From NCBI GenBank assembly GCA_947044405.1, contig CAMRHE010000506.1, forward strand, positions 802,001 to 866,000: a DNA stretch of 64,000 bases. The letters are read 5' to 3'. This stretch comes from Leptodactylus fallax (taxonomy: Eukaryota; Chordata; Amphibia; Anura; Leptodactylidae). The translations under genes and the position numbers were made by a program. Numbering within the stretch: the first letter of the stretch is position 1; each line of letters begins with the position of its first letter. The notes beneath the pieces are model-generated. The model did no database searches. It was not told where the DNA came from and worked only from the letters and a program-made list of their open reading frames with translations. Shown piece after piece: positions 34,964-46,240 of this stretch.

Positions 34964-35433
34964 AGGGCTATTCCCATGAATATAATCATATTTAGATTTA
35001 CAAACAATTAAAAGTTGAACATTTTTGCAAATATATTTAATTAAAAAATTTGGCAGAGTTTTATAGATTTTCTCTAACCATCTTAGTGTTGACAGTCTGT
35101 TGTCTTGGTTGGTTGCCAATGGATACGACCATGGATGCTGGAACTTTCCAAGGTCTGACACGTGTCAGATACCCAGCCTTGATTTCATTATTGTCCACAG
35201 GTTATCAGGCAGGGACACTACAGACATGATAAGATAATCCAGCCTCAATAAGGAAATCACAACTGGGTTTAAGAATAGAGATAGTTCCTGCATTCATGGA
35301 CGTATCCATTGGCAACCAATCGAGATAACAGATATCACCAGTAAGATAGTTAGAGAAAGTCTTTAAAACTCTGAAAGATTTTTAATTAATTGTCTACAAA
35401 TCTAAATATGGTTATGTTTGTGGGAATACCCCT
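34964..35433. mobile_element. TTAA-flanked long-palindrome MITE (470 bp)
   Basis: TTAA at 34,960-34,963 and 35,434-35,437. The ends 'agggctattcccatgaat' and 'gtgggaatacccct' continue into about 200-bp inverted arms ('ggttgccaatggatacgac' on the left, 'gtatccattggcaaccaat' on the right). It is nearly one large hairpin and has no coding capacity. Confidence 0.9.
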
Positions 35434-35437
35434 TTAA

Positions 35438-36663
35438 AGCTATAAGTGGCTTGTTAGGGCCACAAACTGTATCCTTGCCCTGGGTGATGGAAAGCCTTGC
35501 TACCACTACATTTTTCGGTTCCCCAATTTTATTAGACCAATATAAAAGTCAATTCTTATATTACCTTCATGTACTGCATTTAGTTTTCAGGAAACATCCA
35601 AAATTATTAGTACTGGAAATTTAGGAACAGACTGATCTGTACGTTGTGTGCTCTGCCTGGCCAGTCATATGGCAGCAGCTCCATACCAGTATGACATTTA
35701 GGTCCTGAAGACCAGAAACATAAAGTTCTGTCTGCTCGGACAATGTTCTCCTTTATTAGAATTTATAAGATTACATTCTGTATTTCCCAATGCCCTGGCA
35801 ACTAAAGTGATATATGATATCTGCCCTAGAAACCAGGCTCCAAGATCACAGGTACATGTCGGAAACTCTTCAGAGCCAATATATTTATCATTAAAGGTCT
35901 GATTCCGAGCGCTTGACACACACTGAGATCATTCTTGGCAAGGCTACCAGATTACTCACTACTACACTGATACATAGATTAGGGACCTGGACTCCTGGCA
36001 GATGTCGGCCATCCTTCATGTAAATCTTCCCCATTCTCTGGAATTGTAGTGTAAGCCTTGTACTTCTGCCTGTCATATGGTATTTGTTTATTGAGTAGAA
36101 CATCATGCATCTTGCTTTGGTTTTTTTCCTTTAGGCCTCTATTACTGAACTAGTTCTTCGTCATTCTATCGCTAATGGGCGCCTAAAACAATCAGGAATA
36201 TTCATTTCGTGCCACTATATATTGAGCACAGACGTACAGATCATGTATGCATTTAGACTGGCTGCTAACCCATTGGACGTGATGTCTACCTAGCTGAAAA
36301 CCCTAACACATATGGAGTGTACGTATGCATTTTATTCAGATTTTCCCAGGGTAGCGAAACACAACATTAGTTCTCTAAAGAAACATTATGTATCCATGCC
36401 TCTTAATTGTCCCATATGCAGCGGGACAATTCCAGATTTGTGGAGCTGTCCCTGTCCCAGGAAGTCTACCCCTAGTTCCAGTTTTTAACTTTATCTGTAT
36501 TGTCAAGATGCAGCTCCCAGCTCCATGGTTCACTATGTGACCTGATATCAGCACCTACATAATGAACAGTATCTCTATACTGTCAAGCGCACCAACACAT
36601 TGCAACAATATGGCGCTCATGTATAGTACACAGCAATGTAGCTAGAGTGTGAATCTAGGGTAG
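35438..36663. other. unique sequence, nothing recognised
   Basis: No repeat ends, tandem arrays or domain-bearing ORFs seen. Confidence 0.4.
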
Positions 36664-36667
36664 TTAA

Positions 36668-37015
36668 AGGGGTTGTTCAGGAACTTTTTTATTTATGAAC
36701 TATCTATAAGATAGGTCATAAATATCTAACAAATCATGGGGGTCAACAGTTGGCCCCAGCACAGATCAGTTGTTTGTTGGTGCATCCAGTCCTTGTACTA
36801 TACAGTGAGTAAATGGGAGCTGAGCTGCAGTAACAGTGACTGGCCACTATAGAGTGCATGGAGCTATCTGCTCCTGGCTCCATTCACTGTATAGTACAGG
36901 GATCAAACCTATCTCTGAACAGCTGATCAGTGCAGGGCCTGGCTGTTGAATCATCGGATATTTATGGCCTTTCTCAAGGATAGGCTATAAATAAGAAAAA
37001 TCCTGGACAACCCCT
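36668..37015. mobile_element. TTAA-flanked MITE (348 bp), 'aggggttgt' TIR
   Basis: TTAA at 36,664-36,667 and 37,016-37,019; ends 'aggggttgttcagg' and 'cctggacaacccct'. The inner arms ('gatcagttgtttg' with 'gaacagctgatcagtgc'; 'ctatacagtgagtaaatggg' with 'ccattcactgtatagtacag') match the 17.99-kb subfamily. Confidence 0.88.
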
Positions 37016-37156
37016 TTAAAGTGTTATTAGTAATGTTATATGGATAGGGTAGTGAAAAAGTTAATGATAACTTCCCTGGTGGTCTAGGGCAGTGAAAGGG
37101 TTTAAAGAAGGAGTTAATAACAAAACCTATGATAGACTATGGCAGTATAAGGATCA

Positions 37157-37576
37157 TTTGTAATAGAGAAAAAAAATAGATCCTGGCGCCCCCGTAGCAG
37201 AGTAATGGTGGGTTAGTAAGGTAATAGAACAGTACTAAGCTGTTCAAATAAAGCTTGCTGCTGCTCTTACCCAGTGACCATCCAAAACTAGTTTGGTGGT
37301 AACGTAATACGGAAAAAAGTAGAGAAAAAAACTGGGATATTATGGTTGAGCGCTGCAAGTGAGGGTATATCAATAAAATATTTGCAAAGAGAATGTTTGT
37401 GAATAAAAACACACGTTTTATTGGTTCCACACCGGACGTACAACAATAGGCTACGCGTTTCGAAGCTGTACTAGCGTCTTCATCAAGCCATAAAATATAG
37501 CAGAGTCCAGGGCAGGAGGGGAACCAAATTTGCAGCGCTCAACCATAATATCCGTTTTTTTCTCTACTTTTTTCAA
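37157..37576. mobile_element. unclassified element with 'acgcgtttcg' core
   Basis: The 11-mer 'tataaggatca' occurs at 37,146-37,156 and 37,577-37,587 and looks like a target-site duplication. Arms of about 45 bp (37,313-37,358 and 37,530-37,573) are inverted repeats containing 'gatattatggttgagcgctg'. Between them lies 'ggctacgcgtttcgaagctg' followed by 'tcttcatcaagcc', a motif that recurs as relics at 15.8 and 53.2 kb and is common in amphibian repeats. The class is not clear to me. Confidence 0.65.
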
Positions 37577-37587
37577 TATAAGGATCA

Positions 37588-38731
37588 ATCATAGTCCATG
37601 GTGAAAACCTAGAACCGTGTACTATGTGGAACTATAACAACTTATTAATTATTGCTTTATGTAATTATTAATACAGTGTTTAACCATTAAAATACTGAGC
37701 ATGCACAAGGGAACGTTTGATTTTCTCTGACAGCATATATATATTGTAGTCCTCACCTATGGGAAGTTAGCTTTGAGACGGGAGTGGTCCCCCTAAGTCT
37801 CTTGATATACCTTGGTCTGAGGGCTAGGCTAGGAGTGACACCTAGGTCATGGTCCTACAGTTGGTACCCACTAACAGCTTGGATTAAAAGGGGCAAAAGA
37901 AGTGCAAAGTCAAAACTGAAGCCATGGTGGTCTTCACCAGAGTCAAGATACAGCCAGTGGGAGATCACTGAATCGGCAAGAGGTTACCAACAAGATTCAT
38001 TGGGTGTTACATAAATAATAATGTGGGCATAATTCTTATACCTTGTTAGATGTGAACGCTTCCTTTGTTCTCATGAAGTCACCATTATAGTAATTTAACC
38101 ACCATTTGCTGTCAGTCACCCGGGTCATCCACATCTCGAATAGATTGTTACAGAAGAGCACAGTCTTCAGCATTATCTATTGCAGATTGAAGTACACACA
38201 GAGACATCTGCTGTTGTCCACATCCAGATGTTAAGATTATAAAACATTTGAGTGGAAAAAACATCAGCTGTCCATACGTGTATTTAGGAAAAGTCAGTTT
38301 ATCTCGGTATGAGTCAAACAGTAGATTGGACGTTGTGTTCCATTTTAATTATGTGTCAAGCTCTCGGCTATTTTCGGTCACAGAGACAGCAATTTTCTAA
38401 TATTGGCATATGTGTTGCCTTGTCTTTATAACATGCCTCTTCAAGGATATAATTTTATGCTTCATGAAGTGTCTTAGATGTATGATGATACGGCATCTGA
38501 TTCTTAACATATTCATCCAAGTGTTTGGTAAATGTGGTTTTTTTTTTTTTTACAGCTAAATTCTTTTTTCTGATTCGAAATTTCACAACACAGATAAAAT
38601 GGATTCACTCAGATTTTTAGAACAAAAAACATTGTCGTTTGTTATTATGAACCTATCAAATTTGGATAAATTTTATAATTTAAAGGAAATGGAAATATGG
38701 CTACATCATTGCTGCAGCAAAGTACACAAAG
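37588..38731. other. unique sequence, nothing recognised
   Basis: 38,040-38,510 is balanced and non-repetitive. No gene seen. Confidence 0.4.
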
Positions 38732-38935
38732 GCTAAGGCCCCATGTTGCGAAAATGCTATTTTTTGTTTTATTTTGCTGTGGTTTTTTGAGCCAAAGCCA
38801 GTAGTGGATTGACCAGAATGGAGAATTATAAGTATATCCTATACATTTCCCATTTCTCTTGGCTTTGGCGCAAAAAACCGCAGCAAAATCTGCAACAAAA
38901 AAAGCTGCTTTGCAATGTGGGGCCTTAGCCAAAGA
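38732..38935. mobile_element. palindromic MITE, 'ggccccatgttgc' TIR
   Basis: 'ggctaaggccccatgttgcg' and 'gcaatgtggggccttagcc' are terminal inverted repeats. The inner arms 'gtggttttttgagccaaagc' and 'ggctttggcgcaaaaaacc' match the copy at 32.0 kb. Confidence 0.9.
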
Positions 38936-39336
38936 CCAACGTGCTGGAATCAAAGGGAATTTAATGCATAAGCATAGGTTTTGCTAATTCATCTCAGTCC
39001 CTGTCTTTTGCAAATTTTTGAAAGTCCCTTTAAAATAGAGAGTTGGGGCAAAACTTTTTTTAAAACTAAAGCATATTATAATATGGGCCATTCTGGACAG
39101 CAAAACAGCTGACATGCTGCTCTATTTGTTAGTCATTTTTAACCGATGCGATATAAAAAAAATGTGAAAAACTGATAAAGGTATACTTTTAACTTTAGTA
39201 AATTTTTTATTTAGTTAGTTATTTTGTTGGTGGAAAAGTTTTTTCCTCTGCCTTATATTATTCAAAATCATGGCATTGACTAAACTGTATTTTCAATGAA
39301 AAATAGAAACTTTACAGGGCTCATAGATCTTCATTA

Positions 39337-39744
39337 GAGATGACCAACTCAAAGCTGCAGAAGTGGAATCCGAATTTTAGGAAATCTTCGATTTGCATGG
39401 AATCTCGATTTCCTGATGCTTCGCAGTAACGAATATTTAGTAAGGACCTTTGTGACATCAGACGGTCACATGATGTTCTCTAGTGATGTGATTAGGTAGG
39501 CGTGTCTTTGGTTGTTAGCAGATCCTTCCACATGAATAAAAGTTGTCCGTGCTGGAGAGAGCGAGAGAGACATGACCGCGGCATCCAAGGGCTTCCGCCA
39601 TTTTGCTGCCCACCCACCCACTCCGGCTCTCTGTAGACAGTAAATATCTGTTTATTCACTGCAAATTAATTCGGATCGAATGGAATTGTATCAGAAAATT
39701 CGTCGAAGTTGCCGAATCAAATTATGGAAAACTTCGCTCATCTC
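39337..39744. mobile_element. TA-flanked MITE (408 bp), 'gagatgagcgaa' TIR
   Basis: The ends 'gagatgaccaactc' and 'aacttcgctcatctc' are bordered by TA (39,335-39,336 and 39,745-39,746). The TIR is that of the 5.6-kb MITE but the interior differs ('ggaatctcgatttcctgatg', 'gaacgaatatttag'), so this is a second subfamily moved by the same kind of ends. Confidence 0.85.
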
Positions 39745-39768
39745 TAATCCTCATGTGCAGTACCTTAA

Positions 39769-40075
39769 AGAGGACCTTTCACCACCTCCACCAACTTCAC
39801 AGTAACATCCTTCAATAGGTACCCCTCCACTGATTCTGGAACATCATTTTCTCTAGCCCCCACCATTTCGGAGCAATCGGTGGGCAGTGTCAGACAGGAG
39901 CAAACAGACAAGGACCGCCCACATTACAGTAGAGAGCATTATTGTCCTGAAACTAGCAGAAATGTTTGCTCAGGAATGTTAGGGGTTAAAGAGAAAAGTC
40001 CAGCTGCACCAGAATCAGTGGAGAGGCACCTATTAAAGAATGCAAAGAGTTGGTAGTAGTGGTTAAAGGTCTTCT
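39769..40075. mobile_element. TTAA-flanked MITE (307 bp), 'agaggaccttt' TIR
   Basis: TTAA at 39,765-39,768 and 40,076-40,079; inverted ends 'agaggacctttcacc' and 'aaaggtcttct'. It starts only about 20 bp from the end of the TA-type MITE before it. Confidence 0.85.
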
Positions 40076-40079
40076 TTAA

Positions 40080-41424
40080 TAAGGTAATTTTCTTCAGAGC
40101 TCAGCTATATATCTGCTACAGATACAGTAGAGCTGCAGCCCGGCCACCAGTCACTGTTTCTACAAACCTGCTCACTCACTATACAATTCCCAGCCTTCCC
40201 TTCTCTCACACTGAATAGAGAAAGAGTGAATAATGGAATTTAATTTGATTTAATTTTGCTGATTTTTTGTTTTATTTATTAATCTGTAACTTTCATTTTG
40301 TTTTTGTCAAACTAGGAGATTGTTATGTTACTATTTTGTATTATAGGCTACATGAATTGCAAGGACTGATGCTGGGGGGTAATTAACACAATACCTATTG
40401 ACTGCAGTCAACCATTTCTGTAAGGAGATGAAGTGATCACATCAATATATTCGACAAACTTTTTTGAAAAAAAAAAGTTCAGCTTTAGGTTTCGACAATC
40501 AACTGTGAGTCCTAAAGTAGATAAAATAAATAATAACAATTTTTTTGCAATGACTGAGCTCAGCCCCCGAGCTTTATTCACATGAATCTTTTGTAATCTC
40601 TCGTAGACCATGACTTCATGTAGTTATTTGTCATGATGTCATTACCTGTTTTATAAAACGTATCGCCAGCATTCAGTTCTACATGTCAACACAAAGAAAG
40701 GGGGAAAAAAAAAGAACTGACTTTTCCGTCCCCTTCTTCCATGTCCTACGTGACCAGAAAACCTTCTATGGATCCAGGATTTTCTGTAGGAACTTTTTGA
40801 CTCTTATATCATGAGGTCTTGGGTTTGTTTTGTTCTGTTTTATGTCAGCATAGAGCAGTGTTATCTATTAATACTGTAAGTAGGTGCCAATGTACACCAA
40901 AACCTACAATTATGTCCTGATTTGGGACTGATATTGCTATAGCTTTTAATGGCCAAGATTCTTCCGAAATTATTCCAACTTTACTGTATAAACCATCAGT
41001 ATATGACATTTTTTGTTTTTCCTGGAAAGAGAAGTACAATTTGTGCTCTCTAGTAGAAGAAACACCTGCTCAGATTTTGATATTCATGACCATTTATTGT
41101 ACAGACCCTTCTCGTCGCCATAATATTTAGCATGCAATTCCTGATGGTCCTTCTCTATTACTCACCTCTCTCCAGCAATATCTTCCTCAACTCCTGCAAG
41201 GAGTGGCATAAGGAGTTCACTTATCTGCTACATGACAGTTGGTACATCAGATAGTCAAGTCCTATATGGCATGTGAAAAACTTACTTAGTCAGTCTCTGC
41301 TTGTGTAGTTAAGACTTCAGTAGCTATATGGTTAGCAGGCATTGATTCCTGGTGGACATTATTAATAGTGTCAGTGTCCATTACCTTGAAGTTACTTAGA
41401 ACCTAATAACCTACAAATGAATGT
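40080..41424. other. unique sequence, nothing recognised
   Basis: No supported gene or repeat ends. Confidence 0.4.
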
Positions 41425-41555
41425 TAGGTAATGGATGGTAGGGAGTATGACTGCAGGATCTGACTACATTGTTTGTAGTCTGTAGCCTTTGAGACACATC
41501 ACTCTGCATATAAGGGGTATAAATTTAATTTCCTGTTCCCTACTACCTAGTAACC
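41425..41555. repeat. dispersed ~130-bp unit, 'taggtaatggatgg' ends
   Basis: Starts 'taggtaatggatggtaggg', contains 'gtttgtagtctgtagcc' and 'gagacacatcactctgcata', and ends with 'ttccctactacctagtaacc', roughly inverted to the start. Copies occur at 42.31 and 42.46 kb and a fragment at 8.45 kb. Confidence 0.7.
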
Positions 41556-42308
41556 TACAAAGTGTATATTATATATACATGTAAGTCTGAGTTTCCTGTG
41601 TCAGTAACTCTAACTTGTATGGAAATTTCAATCCACAAGCCAGGAGGTAGTTAATAAGTCCCAGAAGGTCACTCTATTTAGTCAATCAGTCGGGCTGACC
41701 ATTGCAGACATTGTGACACCGGATCATGTGAGAGCTTGCTGATCAGAGTCCTACGGTTGCAGCAAGTAGCTTGGGGGTCAGGGGTCCATAAATGTGATGA
41801 GGTTCATGATTTCAGTGTCAGAATCTTTGGAACTTAGCATGGATTCTGTCCCAGACTTAAAACCAGGTCTGTAAGTCATTCCCCTTTTATTTCCCATTGT
41901 TCGTATGTATTTGTCTTAGTTTTTATTTCATCTTTTTATTGTTAATGCACTGTTCCCTTTATGTATATTAAATCTAACATTTTATAAGTTTGTCCTTTGA
42001 CTCTAACGTCCCCACAGTTCCTGAAGAGAGTAACTATCATTAGCCGTGTTACCCCTTTTTGTGTGCTAGTGCGTGAGGTGTGCGTATACTGGTTTCTCGT
42101 CTAACCATAAAGTGGCGAATGCTGGTAGCTTTGTGTGGATTCATGAGTATAAAAAGGGGCTTCACTCCTGTGTAGCCCAGTGTGACGGGTGAGATGAAAG
42201 AGAGTGTGGAAGCACAATGTGTGTTGTGAGTAAGGTAAACAGTTAACCCCCAGAATTCAGCGGATATACTTGGGGTGTGCCCAGTGATACCTGACCTATA
42301 TCGTCATG
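41556..42308. other. unique sequence, nothing recognised
   Basis: No gene seen. Confidence 0.4.
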
Positions 42309-42560
42309 AATTAGATAATAGATGGAATGCAATATCACTGCAGGATCAGACTACATGTATTGTTTGTAGTCTGTAACTATAAAGACACATCACTCTGCAT
42401 ATGACCTGTATACCTTGAAATTGCTTCCATCTGTCCCCTATTACCTAAAATGTAAAAAATTAGGTGATAGATGGAAGAGAATATGAGAGCATGATCTGAC
42501 TACATACATGTTGTGTTTGTAGTCTGTACCATGGAGATACAGCACTCTGCAAATATTAGG
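42309..42560. repeat. two adjacent copies of the ~130-bp 'tttgtagtctg' unit
   Basis: Copy one (42,309-42,448) has both ends, 'ttagataatagatggaatgc' and 'ccatctgtcccctattacc'. Copy two (42,459-42,560) keeps the left end and middle ('gtttgtagtctgtaccatgg'). They lie head to tail with a 10-bp gap. Confidence 0.72.
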
Positions 42561-43079
42561 ATTTTTTGTCAAGATTAGTTTCAAATAGAGATAAAATATG
42601 TTTGCAAAGATGAACTTTGACTTTAAGTTTTAAGATTTTTAGTCCCATATTACAAGAAAAGCTCCACCTTTTTTACAGGTAGCACAAGGACTCGAGCCAG
42701 TATCGGCACTGATGTCACTAACACTTCTGGAAATGACAGTGCTCTTGGAACGTGACTTAGGTTTAAAGCATTCCCTGCAGGGCCGCAGATCAACAATTAA
42801 GAATGCAGCACAGAAGCCAAGCGTCGTATCATGTCAGCAACCACTTACATGTCTACTGCTCATTAAATGACAAATGAGAAGGAAAACTTCTGTAATTCAG
42901 ATTTCCACACAACTTACAACAACCAAATCCAAAATGTATGGAAAGGGTGATAATTCAGGAAAAGAATGTGAGATTGAAGCCTCTTCCCGAAATAAATGCT
43001 TCTTTATAGCTTTCTGGCAGAGAGAAATGAGCAACAGAATCCTACTGCAATGCTGGAGGCTACATGGAGGCAGCATGTA
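42561..43079. other. unique sequence upstream of the LINE
   Basis: 42,690-42,860 is balanced and non-repetitive, a possible conserved element. The first part of a forward ORF from 42,996 is not LINE-like, so the LINE starts near 43,080. Confidence 0.35.
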
Positions 43080-45150
43080 GTGGTGAGGTGCTTCTCCAAT
43101 AACAAACCATGGATTAACTCTGATATAAAAACACTACTTAAGGAGAAAAAGATGGCATTTAGGACAAGAGATAAGGAGGGGTTGAGGGAAGTACAAAAGG
43201 AGCTGAGGCATCAAATCAGGCAGGGAAAAGCCAGTTATAAAGAAAAAATGGAAAAGCAAAAGGAAAGAAAAGACATAAGGGGGGGGTCTGGGAGGGGCTT
43301 AAGTCAATTTCGGGTCATAAACTGTCTGCCAGATTGAGGCAGATGTTAATTGGCTTAATGAACTAAACCTATTCTTCAACAGATTTGATCACACACCAGC
43401 TCCTCCCACCCCAGTATGTCCTTTAGCTCCCCCCACCACAATGTCTTCTCCCCATGCGGCCACTTCCCAACAGACCAGTAAATCCAGAAATCCGTCTTTA
43501 TCTGGCCACAGTCTGACCTTCACACGGGCCAGGTGAGGAAGGAGATGAAAAAGATCAAGGCGAGGAGAGCCGCAGGGCCAGATGACATCAGTGCAAGGCT
43601 AATTAAGAATTGCGGGGACCAGCTGTGTGGTATAATTACATATATGTATAATATGAGGCTGAGGCAGGAAATAGTCCCTGAATTATGGAAATCTTCTTGT
43701 GTGGTACCAGTTCCAAAGAAACCCCACCCTATGGACCTCAATGACTACAGACCTGTAGCACTGACATCCCACCTGATGAAGATCTTGGAGAGATTGGTTC
43801 TCACACATCTCCGCCCTCTAGTGAGCCCCGCTATGGACCCCCTCCAGTTTGCTTATCGGCCGGGCATTGGGGTAGATGATGCAATCATCCATCTTCTGCA
43901 CAGGGCTCTGTCTCACCTGGAGAAACCAGGGAACGCAGTGAGAATAATGTTCTTTGACTTCTCCAGTGCTTTTAACACCATACAGCCCAGGTTATTGAGG
44001 GACAAGCTGGGCCTTGCTGGAGTGGACCACCACCTCTCCAACTGGATCCTAGACTACCTCACAAATCGACCTCAATACGTGAGAGCCCAAGACTGTGTAT
44101 CAGGTACCGTGATCTGCAATACGGGGGCACCTCAGGGTACGGTTCTCGCCCCTTTCCTCTTCACACTGTACACTGCAGATTTTAGGTGCAACTCATCCAG
44201 CTGCTACCTACAGAAGTATTCTGCCGACTCTGCAATAGTGGGTCTCATCACAGATGATGATGATAGGGAGTACAGAGAACTGAACCAGGATTTTGTGGAC
44301 TGGTGCCACCGGAACCACCTGAAGATTAACGCGGGGAAGACCAAGGAGATGGTGGTGGACTTCCGTAAAGGCAGAAGCCCTCCTAAACCAGTGGACATCC
44401 TGGGGACGGGCATCGAGATTGTGAACACCTATAAGTACCTGGGTTTGCTCCTTAATAATAAGTTGGACTGGGCAGATCATATGGAGGCCCTGTACAGGAA
44501 GGGCCACAGCAGGCTCTACCTGCTTAGGAAGCTGAGAGCCTTTGGAATCCGGGGGGCACTTCTTAGAACTTTCTTCAACTCGGTAGTGGCATCAGCCATC
44601 TTCTTCGGAGTGGCCTGCTGGGGGAGCAGTATATCAACCAGGGATAGGAATAGACTCGACAAGCTGGTTAGAAGGGCCAGCTCTGTCCTGGGGAGCCCAC
44701 TGGACCCAGTGCAGGTGGTGGGTGACAAAAGGATACTGTCCGTGGTGAGCTCCATGCAGAAGAAGAAGTCCCATCCCATGCATGAGACTGTGATCGCGCT
44801 GAGCAGTACTGTCAGTGACCAACTGCTCCACCCTAGGTGTGAGAAGGAGTGCTATCGGAAGTCTTTCCTCCCCACCGCGGTTAGGCTGTACAACCAACAC
44901 CGACCTAAGCGGAGATCTTTACACACAGAGAACTGAAATATCTCTCTGCCTGTTAAATCCCCCCCCCCCCCCTCTGCTGCGTCCTATCTGTCTGTCTGCT
45001 ATTAATGTAATGCCTCTCACCTTGGAACATTCTGGTACATGTTGTATTCGTATTTGTATCTGCTTATCTTTGCTGCTGTGACACACTGAATTTCCCCATT
45101 GTGGGACTATTAAAGGACTATTATTATTATTATTATTATATTATACAACT
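43080..45150 (+). mobile_element. 5'-truncated L2/CR1-superfamily LINE
   Basis: The coding part begins in the linker before the reverse transcriptase (VRCFSNNKPWI from about 43,081), so the endonuclease and ORF1 are missing, as usual for 5'-truncated LINEs. The linker passes through three frames: a shift at the G8 run (43,279-43,286), a second near 43,335, and a third at about 43,530 that one missing base would explain. The RT frame then runs to 44,936. The 3' UTR has a C run (about 44,959-44,970), ends 'gaatttccccattgtgggac' and carries an (ATT)n tail. Such 3' hairpins and short simple-repeat tails fit the L2/CR1 group; the exact clade (L2 or Rex1-like) is uncertain. Confidence 0.92.
43533..44936 (+). 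pseudogene. LINE reverse transcriptase, catalytic Asp lost
   Basis: A 467-codon open segment, GTG at 43,533 being only the first codon after a frameshift and not a real start. Reverse-transcriptase blocks are in order: AAGPDDIS (about residue 13), LNDYRPVALTS (about 69-79), FDFSSAFNT with the first catalytic Asp at 142, and GAPQGTVLAPFLFTLY (about 193-208). The active-site box reads YSADSA; families of this type have F/Y-S-D-D, so the first of the paired Asp residues is Ala at 231 (GCC at 44,223-44,225). LKINAGKTKE and YKYLGL follow, and the C-terminus (LHPRCEKECYRKSFLPTAVRLYN) is family-typical. The box change, the frameshifts and the missing endonuclease make this a dead copy. Confidence 0.92.
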
Positions 45151-45216
45151 GTTATGTAACTTGCTTTAAAGTCATGATACACTGATCAGCCATAACATTA
45201 AAACCTAAAAGCTTAA

Positions 45217-45442
45217 AGGGGTTGTCCATCCACAGCAAGATACTTACTGATCGGTGGGTGTCCCACTGCAGGGACACCCACCAATCTCGAGGACTGGGGT
45301 GTTTAGTAGCCCAGATTTGAATGGACAGCACATGCCACTCCCCATTCATTTGAATGGTGGCCTCAGGAGATAGCCGAGTGCTAGCCAACAGTGAGACACC
45401 CATCAATCAGCAAGTTACCCCCAATTCTGTAGCTATAACCCC
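45217..45442. mobile_element. TTAA-type MITE inside the Tc1 remnant
   Basis: The left end TTAA plus 'aggggttgtccatcc' is intact and the right end 'tataacccctta' is eroded. The inner arms 'gatcggtgggtgtccc' and 'gggacacccaccaatc' are inverted. Confidence 0.75.
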
Positions 45443-45447
45443 TTACC

Positions 45448-45812
45448 ATGTAAAACCCCTCCTACTTGTTGCGGCATGGACTCCACAAGACCTTTGAAGG
45501 TGACCGTTGGTATCTGGCACAAGACATTAGCAGTCGTGAGGTGCAGCTTCCATGGACCGGACTTGGTTTTTCCAGCACATCCCACAGATGCCCTGACAGA
45601 TTGAGACCTGGAGAATTTGGAGTCCATGTGAACAAGGTGAACTCTTTATTATGTTCCTCAAACCATTCCTGAAAACATTTTGCGGTTTGGAAGGATGCAT
45701 TATCCTGCCAAAAGAGGCCACTGCCATTAGAGAATAGCGGTGCCATGAAGGGGTGTACTTGGTCTGTACAATGTTTGGTAGGAATGGATATATGTCTTAA
45801 AGTAACATCCAC
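45448..45812 (-). pseudogene. Tc1-like transposase fragment (catalytic region)
   Basis: On the minus strand from about 45,812 the frame reads VHPFMAPLFSNGSGLF, then WQDNA with the second catalytic Asp, then EWFEEHNKEF and WTPNSPGLNL. At the catalytic Glu the expected PIEHLWD motif reads LSGHLWD, so the acid is gone. Later parts continue in a second frame (RGLVESMPQQVGGVL near 45,500). The N-terminal half is missing. Not functional. Confidence 0.87.
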
Positions 45813-45944
45813 TTGAATGTCAGGACCTAGGGTTTCCTAGTAGAACATTGCATAGTATCACACTGTCTCTTCCAAATTGTCTTCTTCTCATTCTGATTAG
45901 TAATTAGGTGACTGATGAATAAAATTGAGTAAACTAGGTTATAA

Positions 45945-46240
45945 AGAATCGGGATCAGTACGAGCTTTCCAAAAATTCAGGTTTGACCAAACCCAAAATT
46001 TTTAGAGTCCGCCATGAATCATTATTATGCACTTCAGTCTCCTTAAACCCCAGAGTATAATAATCAGAGTCCCAAGGAAGGTGAAGAAAGGTGAGTATAA
46101 GTGTTTTTTTTATTTTTATACACCCCCCTGGGCCTCCAATTACTGTACTCTGGGTTCTGAAGAGGCCCAGAGTATTATATTGATTTATGGGTGGCAGACC
46201 GCTAATATTTTGGGTTTGGTCAGAATTTACAAAAACAGAC
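45945..46240. mobile_element. 'tactctgggg' MITE-family copy, decayed ends
   Basis: Contains 'aaaccccagagtataataat', 'aggtgagtataagtgttttt' and 'gtactctgggttctgaagag', the family's paired core on both sides of a spacer. 'caggtttgaccaaacccaaa' on the left mirrors 'tttgggtttggtcagaattt' on the right, giving sub-terminal inverted repeats. The TA-flanked tips are unclear. Confidence 0.78.

Larger units (their letters stand above)
45181..45880 (-). mobile_element. decayed Tc1-like transposon, one end only
   Basis: The left terminus 'cactgatcagccataacatt' is the known TIR start of a Tc1 family common in fishes and frogs. The transposase C-terminal half follows on the minus strand to about 45,880, after which similarity stops; the other TIR is absent. 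A TTAA-type MITE (45,217-45,442) interrupts the non-coding part. The element lies about 30 bp beyond the LINE tail. Confidence 0.88.

Noticed and set aside
42996..43080. Extension of the LINE upstream to 42,996
   Set aside because: Residues before VRCFSNNKPW do not resemble the LINE linker, so the truncation point is placed near 43,080.
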